The translations under genes and the position numbers were made by a program. Under the pieces are notes generated by a model that had not been told where the DNA came from, made no database searches, and saw only the letters and a program-made list of their open reading frames with translations. Positions 1-4,490 of a DNA stretch of 5,338 bases are shown in pieces (position 1 is the stretch's first letter; each line of letters begins with the position of its first letter). The stretch comes from SFWF01 sp964599835 (GTDB taxonomy: Bacteria; Bacillota; Clostridia; Oscillospirales; Acutalibacteraceae), in assembly GCA_964599835.1 (NCBI GenBank), contig CAZRHF010000133.1:1-5338 (forward strand). The letters run 5' to 3'.

Positions 1-405
1 CTTTTGCGGTGCTGTGGTCGCATGTTCGTTATGCCAGTCGGCAACAAAGCGTTCAAGTCGGCCGATGCCGACCGGCTCACCCTTGATTCCTCTTACGCAC
101 TTGGCCTCACACTGATTTTCCTGAGGGCAGACACGTCCGCAAACGGCAGGAAGGGAGGAGGATTCGGTGATAATTCTGTAGGCGGCCTCAAAATTCCCTT
201 CACGGACCTTTGCAATAAAGGCAGGAATGTGGATATTTACGGGACAGCCGCTCACACAGGGCATATTTTTACAGTCAAGGCATCTTGCCGCTTCCTTTAA
301 AGCGGTCTCTTCGGAATATCCCGTTGCCACCTCAAGGAAGTTTTTGGCGCGTACCTCGGGGGCCTGGGTAGGCATAGGGTTCTTACTCAGACTCATATCA
401 GCCAT
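1..405 (-). CDS. nfnB: NfnB / GltD-like large subunit of NADH-dependent ferredoxin:NADP+ oxidoreductase (5' part only, cut by window edge)
   Basis: The first 135 codons are visible, about a quarter to a third of the usual 460-500 residues. They hold the N-terminal iron-sulfur domain of the GltD/NfnB family. Two cysteine groups are seen: C42-x2-C45-x4-C50-x3-C54 and C89-x3-C93-x5-C99-x3-C103, which in this family bind two [4Fe-4S] clusters. The FAD and NADPH domains would lie beyond base 1. In the family, NfnB works with NfnA in the cytoplasm to couple NADPH, NADH and reduced ferredoxin by flavin-based electron bifurcation. Taken alone, this fragment could equally be the small subunit of NADPH-glutamate synthase. 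The partner encoded just upstream makes NfnB the better call. The ATG at 405 is chosen because AGGGGG lies 9 bases upstream. It overlaps the nfnA stop by 8 bases, which suggests coupled translation. An ATG nine bases inside (M4) is a less likely start. Confidence 0.88.
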   Translation of the reverse strand, partial: MADMSLSKNPMPTQAPEVRAKNFLEVATGYSEETALKEAARCLDCKNMPCVSGCPVNIHIPAFIAKVREGNFEAAYRIITESSSLPAVCGRVCPQENQCEAKCVRGIKGEPVGIGRLERFVADWHNEHATTAPQK

Positions 406-1246
406 TTTCCTTTACCCCCTTAAAAAGATTACAGGAGTCGGTGTAGCGGTGCTGTTCAAACTCCTTATACATAACGGAGCGCTCCATAGCCTCGTCGAAA
501 TCCACCTCATAGCCGTTAAAGTCGGGGCCGTCCACGCAGGCGAACTTAACCTTGCCGCCAACGCTGAGCCGGCAGCCTCCGCACATACCCGTGCCGTCGA
601 TCATAATGGGATTCATTGAAACGGTTACGGGAATACCGTAGGGCTTTACGGTGGCCACGACGAATTTCATCATAACAAGAGGTCCGATAGCAATGACCTC
701 GTCATATTTTTCGCCCGAATCGATAAGAGCCTTTAAAGCCTCGGTAACAAGACCTTTATTCCCTGCACTTCCGTCATCGGTCATAACGACCAGCTTATCC
801 GAAACGGCCGAAAACTCATCCTCTAAAATAAGGAGGTCTTTATTTCTGAAGCCGACGATGGAGTGCACCTCACAGCCCTGCCCGTGAAGCTTACTTGCAA
901 CGGGAAGGGCAATGGCACAGCCCACGCCTCCGCCTACGACCGCGACCTTTTTAAGACCTTCGGTCTCGGTGGGACGTCCTAATGGGCCTGCGAAATCGGG
1001 GATATACTCCCCTGCCTGCTTCATATTCAAAGCGGCGGTGGTTGCGCCGACTATCTGGAAAATTATTTTAACGGTACCGGCATTTCTGTCATAGCCTGCG
1101 ATGGTTAACGGGATGCGCTCACCATCCTCCTCTGCACGGAGTATGACAAACTGACCCGCCTGCGCCTTTTTGGCGACAAAGGGGGCCTCGATATCCATCA
1201 TTGTAACAGTAGGGTTTAGAACCTTTTTGTTTACTATTCTATACAT
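398..1246 (-). CDS. nfnA: NfnA small subunit of the electron-bifurcating transhydrogenase (PyrK/ferredoxin-NADP reductase-like)
   Basis: This is a 282-residue cytoplasmic flavoprotein subunit of full family length. The N-terminal beta-barrel carries the FAD motif R44-x-P-L-T (residues 43-49). A Rossmann NAD-binding loop VVGGGVGCA follows at 103-111. The C-terminal [2Fe-2S] region has D217 followed by C222, C225 and C237 (D-x4-C-x2-C-x11-C). An Asp plus three Cys is the unusual ligand set known for NfnA, whereas PyrK has four Cys, so the Asp supports NfnA over dihydroorotate dehydrogenase PyrK. NfnA binds NADH and relays electrons to the bifurcating FAD in NfnB. AAAGGAG at 1257-1263 lies 10 bases before the ATG. 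The gene is first in a minus-strand operon with nfnB, and its last 8 bases overlap nfnB. Family assignment is firm. The physiological direction (making NADPH or using it) cannot be read from sequence. Confidence 0.92.
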   Translation of the reverse strand: MYRIVNKKVLNPTVTMMDIEAPFVAKKAQAGQFVILRAEEDGERIPLTIAGYDRNAGTVKIIFQIVGATTAALNMKQAGEYIPDFAGPLGRPTETEGLKKVAVVGGGVGCAIALPVASKLHGQGCEVHSIVGFRNKDLLILEDEFSAVSDKLVVMTDDGSAGNKGLVTEALKALIDSGEKYDEVIAIGPLVMMKFVVATVKPYGIPVTVSMNPIMIDGTGMCGGCRLSVGGKVKFACVDGPDFNGYEVDFDEAMERSVMYKEFEQHRYTDSCNLFKGVKENG

Positions 1247-1274
1247 CCAAAAGAAACTCCTTTAGTGGAATAAA

Positions 1275-1287
1275 TGTTATTTTAACA
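1275..1287. promoter_or_regulatory. Short perfect inverted repeat over the nfn -10 box (possible operator)
   Basis: TGTTA-TTT-TAACA is a perfect 5-bp-arm palindrome covering the whole -10 hexamer of the nfn promoter, a position where a bound repressor would block transcription. The arms resemble the TGTTA/TAACA ends of Rex sites, but the spacer is 3 bases rather than the 6 between those ends in the Rex consensus, so it is not a canonical Rex box. A 5-bp-arm repeat in AT-rich DNA may also arise by chance. Confidence 0.3.
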
Positions 1288-1307
1288 CAATTTTTCTCTG
1301 CTTTCAA
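1279..1307 (-). promoter_or_regulatory. Sigma-A promoter of the nfnA-nfnB operon
   Basis: On the minus strand, TTGAAA (1302-1307) is followed after exactly 17 bases by TAAAAT (1279-1284). Each hexamer differs from consensus at one position. The predicted start is near 1272, about 25 bases before the nfnA ATG, which leaves a short leader holding the AAAGGAG ribosome site. Confidence 0.75.
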
Positions 1308-1360
1308 CCGAAAATCAGCATTTTTGCATATTTAGGGACAATTTAACAAAAAATACCCTT

Positions 1361-1714
1361 ATGAAAAAGAATTTATTTACCTTGACGGCAGGATTTTTTG
1401 TCGGAATCATAAACGGGATGCTGGGTGCGGGCGGCGGTATGCTGGCGGTGCCCGTCCTTAAAAAGCTTGGAATGAACCAAAAAGAGGCCCATCGGAACGC
1501 CGTGGCGGTAATACTGCCCCTGGCGGTATTTTCGGCGGTTTTATATATTATGAAGGACAAGGTATCCCTCTCCGACAGCTTTATCTTCATCCCCGGGGGA
1601 CTTATCGGGGCAGTTATCGGAACAAAGATACTTAAAAAGATATCCCCAAAATGGCTTGGGGTCATTTTCGGCGGGTTTATGGTCTATGCGGGAGTGAGGC
1701 TGATAATAAGGTGA
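1361..1714 (+). CDS. Half-size TauE/SafE (TSUP) family membrane protein, N-terminal half
   Basis: The 117-residue protein has four hydrophobic segments (about 5-30, 46-64, 73-91 and 98-116). The first carries the small-residue motif G-x-I-N-G-M-L-G-A-G-G-G (15-26) typical of each repeat in TSUP transporters, which move sulfite, sulfonates or other organic anions. Full-length TSUP proteins are about 250 residues with two such repeats. This gene ends after one, and the next gene supplies the second. Its stop (TGA 1712-1714) overlaps the next start by four bases. No Shine-Dalgarno sequence is visible before the ATG at 1361: the nearest purine run, AGGG at 1334-1337, is 23 bases away. There is no in-frame ATG, GTG or TTG in the roughly 60 bases upstream. 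I see no convincing promoter either. The substrate cannot be predicted. Confidence 0.85.
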   Translation: MKKNLFTLTAGFFVGIINGMLGAGGGMLAVPVLKKLGMNQKEAHRNAVAVILPLAVFSAVLYIMKDKVSLSDSFIFIPGGLIGAVIGTKILKKISPKWLGVIFGGFMVYAGVRLIIR

Positions 1715-2082
1715 TATGGGATATTATCGCGGGACTTCTTTCGGGAATCATCGGCGCAATGGGGCTGGGCGGCGGCGCGGTACTGCTTATATACCTTTCC
1801 CTTATAAAGGGCACCGGCCAGCTTAAGGCTCAGGGAATTAATCTGATATTTTTTATCCCCGTAGCGGTACTGTCGGTCGTAATCTACGCCTTTAAAAAGC
1901 AGATAAAATGGAAGACTGTTCTGCTTCTTGCCGCTTCGGGACTTGCAGGCGCATTTTTAGGGGTGTGGCTCAGCGAGATCATCGGCGGCAGGGTGGTTGC
2001 GAAAATATTCGGCGGTCTGCTGATCTCAGCAGGAGTATGGCAGGTTATTTCGGCCTTTAAAAAGCAGAGCAGTGGACAGTGA
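1711..2082 (+). CDS. Half-size TauE/SafE (TSUP) family membrane protein, C-terminal half
   Basis: The 123-residue product has four hydrophobic segments (about 3-30, 43-61, 68-92 and 97-115) and a basic C-terminus. It is visibly homologous to the preceding gene product: GIIGAMGLGGG here against GIINGMLGAGGG, and IFGGLLISAG against IFGGFMVYAG. The start is set at GTG 1711, which overlaps the upstream TGA as GTGA and has GAGG (1696-1699) 11 bases before it. An upstream in-frame ATG at 1651 would add 20 polar residues lying entirely inside the previous gene and is rejected. The two halves are expected to form one transporter in the cytoplasmic membrane. The last residues (SSGQ) and the stop codon are encoded by a 7-bp repeat array that continues past the gene, so the original 3' end may have been altered. 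Confidence 0.85.
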   Translation: MIWDIIAGLLSGIIGAMGLGGGAVLLIYLSLIKGTGQLKAQGINLIFFIPVAVLSVVIYAFKKQIKWKTVLLLAASGLAGAFLGVWLSEIIGGRVVAKIFGGLLISAGVWQVISAFKKQSSGQ

Positions 2083-2104
2083 GCAGTGAACAGTGGACGG
2101 TGAC
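2070..2104. repeat. Five tandem 7-bp repeats (CAGTGRN type) spanning the TSUP stop codon
   Basis: Five consecutive units in perfect 7-base phase: CAGTGGA, CAGTGAG, CAGTGAA, CAGTGGA, CGGTGAC. The first two lie within the end of the second TSUP gene and supply its TGA stop (2080-2082). The rest are intergenic. From memory, similar AGTGGACAGTGA-type heptad runs recur between genes in clostridial genomes, which suggests a dispersed repeat family. That cannot be tested from this window. Confidence 0.75.
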
Positions 2105-2122
2105 TTTCGGCAATATCTCAGC

Positions 2123-2142
2123 GGCGAGAGCAAGCCCCCGCC
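2123..2142. repeat. Imperfect GC-rich hairpin in the intergenic repeat region
   Basis: GGCGAGAGC-AA-GCCCCCGCC pairs 7 of 9 positions with a 2-base loop. The two mismatches are A opposite C, as expected if an originally perfect stem has decayed by G-to-A changes. No T-run follows on either strand, so it is a poor intrinsic terminator. With the heptads and later palindromes it makes up the gene-free stretch 2083-2217. Confidence 0.45.
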
Positions 2143-2166
2143 CAACAATTTTACAATAATTTTTTA

Positions 2167-2178
2167 CCGCGCGCGCGG
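2167..2178. repeat. 12-bp alternating C/G palindrome
   Basis: CCGCGCGCGCGG is a perfect palindrome of alternating purine and pyrimidine in its core, set in AT-rich DNA. An ACAATTT element flanks it on the left (2145-2151) and on the right (2179-2185). Such tracts can adopt Z-form DNA, but no function is shown here. Confidence 0.5.
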
Positions 2179-2180
2179 AC

Positions 2181-2208
2181 AATTTAAAAGGGCGACCGTC
2201 GGTCGCCC
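2181..2208 (-). terminator. Intrinsic terminator of the small membrane protein gene
   Basis: On the minus strand the stem GGGCGACC / GGTCGCCC (2190-2208, 8 bp, 3-base loop) is followed by TTTTAAATT. It starts 10 bases after the stop codon at 2218. On the plus strand the hairpin is followed by a poorer T-run, so it may only partly stop transcription from the converging TSUP genes. Confidence 0.75.
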
Positions 2209-2217
2209 TGAAAGCTT

Positions 2218-2511
2218 TTATATTCTTATTTTCCCTACGGGGGCGTCCTGCTGGAGCTTTAAATACTGCTGATGCTTGATCCTTCTCAGCTCGGCAACGG
2301 TCTTAAGGGCGATAAAAAGGGAAAGTCCCGTGCTTACCAAAAAGGCAACGATGGCGATAGGCCAGTTTATGACCTCGGCGAAGGTTATAAGCAGGGTATC
2401 TGCCACGGCGTTATAAATCAAAAATATAATAATTACCTTTAAATACTGCTTTTTGAACTGACTTTTAAGCTCCTTTTGCTTCTGCTCGTAGGCGGCCCAC
2501 TTTTCGTCCAT
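2218..2511 (-). CDS. Small two-helix membrane protein of unknown function, divergent from lexA
   Basis: I do not recognise this 97-residue protein. It has a charged, Lys/Gln/Glu-rich N-terminal helix (1-23) that could be a short coiled coil. Two hydrophobic segments follow (about 24-45 and 50-70), then a basic, Gln-rich tail (75-97). There is no signal peptidase site and no LysM or other extracellular domain. Both termini are probably cytoplasmic by the positive-inside rule. The start is supported by GGAGGG (2517-2522) 5 bases upstream and by a consensus promoter. In Bacillus the gene divergent from lexA is yneA, an SOS-induced division inhibitor that is also a small membrane protein. YneA has one helix plus LysM, so this is at most a positional parallel. 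A real gene is very likely; its role is unknown. Confidence 0.8.
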   Translation of the reverse strand: MDEKWAAYEQKQKELKSQFKKQYLKVIIIFLIYNAVADTLLITFAEVINWPIAIVAFLVSTGLSLFIALKTVAELRRIKHQQYLKLQQDAPVGKIRI

Positions 2512-2537
2512 AATAACCCTCCGATAAGTTTTTTAAA

Positions 2538-2567
2538 ATTATACACCATTACTGCGAAATATGTCAA
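2538..2567 (-). promoter_or_regulatory. Consensus sigma-A promoter of the small membrane protein gene
   Basis: On the minus strand, perfect TTGACA (2562-2567) and perfect TATAAT (2538-2543) are separated by 18 bases. The predicted start is about 20 bases before the ATG. Both hexamers match consensus, so the gene should be strongly transcribed unless repressed. Confidence 0.85.
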
Positions 2568-2578
2568 TTATTTATGGC

Positions 2579-2607
2579 TTGCAAAAGAAAAAGTTTTGTG
2601 GTATGAT
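2579..2607 (+). promoter_or_regulatory. Sigma-A promoter of lexA-rnhA
   Basis: TTGCAA (2579-2584) and TATGAT (2602-2607) are separated by 17 bases. The predicted start is near 2614, just before a LexA-type dyad. Its -35 box is 11 bp from that of the divergent promoter, so the two polymerases would compete or be co-regulated. Confidence 0.8.
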
Positions 2608-2615
2608 GAATTAAA

Positions 2616-2627
2616 GAATATTTGTTC
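2616..2627. promoter_or_regulatory. Probable SOS box (LexA operator)
   Basis: GAAT-ATTT-GTTC matches the Gram-positive SOS consensus GAAC-N4-GTTC at 7 of 8 fixed positions. A following G extends the right half-site to GTTCG. It sits at the predicted lexA transcription start, where bound LexA would block its own promoter, as is known for lexA autoregulation in Bacillus-type bacteria. Confidence 0.75.
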
Positions 2628-2631
2628 GATT

Positions 2632-2638
2632 GGAGGAG
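2632..2638 (+). promoter_or_regulatory. Ribosome binding site fixing the TTG start of lexA
   Basis: GGAGGAG lies 5 bases before TTG 2644-2646 (7 bases counted from GGAGG). No ATG or GTG is suitably placed in frame. Longer in-frame starts would place the promoter and SOS box inside the coding region. Confidence 0.85.
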
Positions 2639-2643
2639 TCTTA

Positions 2644-3231
2644 TTGTCAAGACCTACCCTTACCGAAAAACAGCTCAGCGTTTATAATTTCCTCGTAAAG
2701 GCCCTCGGAAACGGAATTCCCCCCTCGGTCAGAGAGATATGCGCCGAGACGGGAATTAAATCCACCTCCACCGTTCACGGAATTTTAAGCCTTTTGGAGG
2801 AAAGCGGATATATCGAGCGCGATCCCAGAAACTCCCGCTCAATTCGTATTGCAGGCTCGGTCGCCACCGCACAGGTACCGGTCATCGGCCGCGTAACCGC
2901 AGGTCAGCCCATACTTGCCGTCGAGGAGATAGAGGACTATATCCCCTACGCCTCCAACTATTCCGAAGGACTTTTCGCCCTGAGGGTAGTGGGTCTCAGT
3001 ATGCGCGACGCGGGAATTTTAGACGGCGACCTTGTCATTGCCGACAAGGATGCGGTAGCCCGTCCCGGCGACATTATTATCGGAATGGACGGCGACGAGG
3101 CCACCGTAAAGCGACTGCTTATAAAAAACGGGCAGGTAATATTTATGCCCGAAAACCCCGATTTTGACCCCATTTATCCCGAAGACCCCTCAATTTTAGG
3201 CAAGGTCATCGGAAGCTACAGAAGGTACTGA
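2644..3231 (+). CDS. lexA: LexA, SOS-response transcriptional repressor
   Basis: The 195-residue protein, beginning at TTG, has the full LexA layout. An N-terminal winged helix-turn-helix (about 1-68, with PSVREICAETGIKSTSTVHG) is followed by a linker and a C-terminal S24 autoprotease/dimerisation domain (about 78-195). The self-cleavage site is A86-G87 (VTAGQPI). The catalytic serine is S119 in VVGLSM and the lysine is K156 in ATVKRL, the same numbers as in E. coli LexA. LexA represses DNA-damage genes until RecA filaments stimulate its self-cleavage. An SOS box in its own leader implies autoregulation. rnhA starts one base after the stop. All key residues are present, so an active, cleavable repressor is expected. 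Confidence 0.96.
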   Translation: MSRPTLTEKQLSVYNFLVKALGNGIPPSVREICAETGIKSTSTVHGILSLLEESGYIERDPRNSRSIRIAGSVATAQVPVIGRVTAGQPILAVEEIEDYIPYASNYSEGLFALRVVGLSMRDAGILDGDLVIADKDAVARPGDIIIGMDGDEATVKRLLIKNGQVIFMPENPDFDPIYPEDPSILGKVIGSYRRY

Positions 3232-3232
3232 T

Positions 3233-3676
3233 ATGAAAAAGACTGTTGAAATATTCACCGACGGTGCCTGCTCGGGCAACCCCGGTCCCGGCGGCTGGGG
3301 GGCCATACTCCGCTTTTTGGGACGGGAAAAGGAGCTTTCGGGGGGAGAAAACGACACCACCAACAACCGTATGGAGCTCACCGCCGTTATTGAGGCTCTG
3401 TCGGCTCTTAAGGAGCCCTGCAGGGTGACCCTCACCACCGACTCGAAATACGTTTGCGACGCGGTGCTTAAAAGATGGGTCTATTCATGGAAAGCAAACG
3501 GCTGGCGAAAGGCAGACAAAAAGCCCGCCTTAAACGTCGACCTCTGGGAAAAGCTTCTGCCCCTTTTAGAGACCCACGAGGTCACCTTCAACTGGGTAAA
3601 GGGTCACGCGGGACATCCCGAAAACGAACGGTGCGACGCGTTGGCGGTAGCCTATTATTTAAATCTCAAGAAATAA
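3233..3676 (+). CDS. rnhA: Ribonuclease HI
   Basis: This 147-residue cytoplasmic endonuclease cuts the RNA strand of RNA-DNA hybrids, clearing R-loops and primers. The catalytic carboxylates are all visible: D10 (FTDGACSGNPGPGG), E48 (NNRMEL), D70 (TTDSKY) and D135 (ERCDALA). The catalytic-loop H125 lies in VKGHAGH, and the basic-protrusion region WKANGWRKADKKP is at 86-98. Length matches bacterial type 1 RNase HI (about 155). GAAGG (3221-3225) lies 7 bases before the ATG. The gene follows lexA with a one-base gap and no promoter between, so it should share lexA transcription and therefore SOS induction. A strong terminator follows at once. Confidence 0.97.
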   Translation: MKKTVEIFTDGACSGNPGPGGWGAILRFLGREKELSGGENDTTNNRMELTAVIEALSALKEPCRVTLTTDSKYVCDAVLKRWVYSWKANGWRKADKKPALNVDLWEKLLPLLETHEVTFNWVKGHAGHPENERCDALAVAYYLNLKK

Positions 3677-3704
3677 AAAATCTCGGCTAAGCCGAGATTT
3701 TTTT
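3675..3704. terminator. Bidirectional intrinsic terminator between rnhA and lgt, overlapping the lgt 3' end
   Basis: Stem TCTCGGC (3681-3687) / GCCGAGA (3691-3697) has a TAA loop and is flanked by six A on the left and seven T on the right, so each strand reads stem then T-run. It begins one base inside the rnhA stop codon. On the minus strand the last lgt codons and its TAG stop (3687-3689) lie inside the hairpin. Confidence 0.92.
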
Positions 3705-4481
3705 GGTTTTAATAAGCTTGGGTAAAAATACGGTCGCCAGACATACTGTAAGTATTATCACGCTTATAAACTGTGACGTGGAGAGGACTCCCACGAAGCC
3801 TCTGTGGACGTCGCCTCTGAAAAATTCGGTGAAAAAGCGGATGCAGGCGTAGGACATAAGGTAGATCCTGAGCATCGATTTTTTAAGCCGCATACTGCCC
3901 TCGCTTTTCTTAAGAAGGAAGAAAAGCACGAAGGAAAGTATAAGATTCAGAGACGCCTCCAAAAGCTGTACCGGGAAGCGGGATACGCCGTTTATAAAGG
4001 GAACGTAGGGGTTATCGTGAACGACAAATCCGAATTTGCTTATGACCCCGTAGCAACAGCCGCCCATAAAGCAACCGACACGGGCTATCGAATGAAAAAG
4101 CGGAATTATGGGAGCCATACAGGCGGCGTAGGTCGTAAGATCGACCTTCATCACCCTTATGGATATAAGACCTGCGACCAGACCGCCGATAAGGCCGCCG
4201 TAGAACACCGAGCCTCCGAAAAGGTTCATTACTGCCCTAAAAAATCCGAAAAATTTTATATCCCTCGGAAAATCGCCGATATTTACGATGGCGTAAAGCA
4301 GATGCCCTCCGATAAGCACGCCTACCACTATCCAGAGCAGAAAGGCGATGGCGGGATTATCGTCCATACCCCTTTTGCGGATAAGTCTGCAGAAGATGAA
4401 GCCGCAAAGAAAGGCGCCGATAACCGCCAGCAAAGCGTAGGTTCCGATGACCCGTCCGAATATGTTTATAGCGGGAAACAT
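3687..4481 (-). CDS. lgt: Lgt-family protein (prolipoprotein diacylglyceryl transferase, divergent active site)
   Basis: This 264-residue polytopic membrane protein has about seven hydrophobic segments. Lgt moves diacylglycerol from phosphatidylglycerol to the lipobox cysteine of prolipoproteins, in the cytoplasmic membrane. Family hallmarks are Y15 near the first helix, FYGGLIGG (93-100), the signature region ARVGCFMGGCCYG (133-145), RFPVQLLEA (168-176) and EFFRGD (219-224). R134 and R222 match the essential E. coli R143 and R239. By my alignment from memory, E. coli H103, N146 and E151 are replaced by Y94, C137 and C142, so it may be a paralogue rather than the main enzyme. The start follows the upstream gene stop by 9 bases with no Shine-Dalgarno visible, suggesting reinitiation after that gene. 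The stop lies within the terminator hairpin. Confidence 0.85.
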   Translation of the reverse strand: MFPAINIFGRVIGTYALLAVIGAFLCGFIFCRLIRKRGMDDNPAIAFLLWIVVGVLIGGHLLYAIVNIGDFPRDIKFFGFFRAVMNLFGGSVFYGGLIGGLVAGLISIRVMKVDLTTYAACMAPIIPLFHSIARVGCFMGGCCYGVISKFGFVVHDNPYVPFINGVSRFPVQLLEASLNLILSFVLFFLLKKSEGSMRLKKSMLRIYLMSYACIRFFTEFFRGDVHRGFVGVLSTSQFISVIILTVCLATVFLPKLIKTKKISA

Positions 4482-4490
4482 TAATAACTA

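Noticed and set aside
227..619. 130-codon plus-strand frame across the nfnA/nfnB junction
   Set aside because: It lies antisense to two well-supported genes and has no convincing start signal or recognisable motif.
1275..1287. Rex-binding site upstream of nfn
   Set aside because: The TGTTA/TAACA arms are 3 bases apart rather than the 6 needed, so I keep it only as an unnamed palindrome.
1651..1710. Longer start (ATG 1651) for the second TSUP gene
   Set aside because: The added 20 residues are polar, lie wholly inside the first TSUP gene and do not fit the family. GTG 1711 has a better-placed GAGG and gives the expected N-terminus.
1700..1714. Programmed frameshift joining the two TSUP halves
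   Set aside because: No slippery heptamer or downstream structure is visible, and a good reinitiation start is present at the overlap.
2070..2104. CRISPR-like repeats
   Set aside because: The units are only 7 bp, directly abutting and without spacers.
2555..2565. Second possible LexA site (CGAAATATGTC) inside the divergent promoter
   Set aside because: It lacks the required GAAC-N4-GTTC spacing and has several mismatches when aligned to the consensus.
2476..2643. N-terminal extension of LexA from an upstream ATG
   Set aside because: The extension would cover the divergent promoter, the lexA promoter and the SOS box. The TTG at 2644 has an excellent ribosome site and gives the standard LexA N-terminus.
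3804..4484. 226-codon open frame on the plus strand opposite lgt
   Set aside because: It is the antisense shadow of lgt: highly charged with no recognisable domain and no ribosome site. The minus-strand frame carries clear Lgt motifs.
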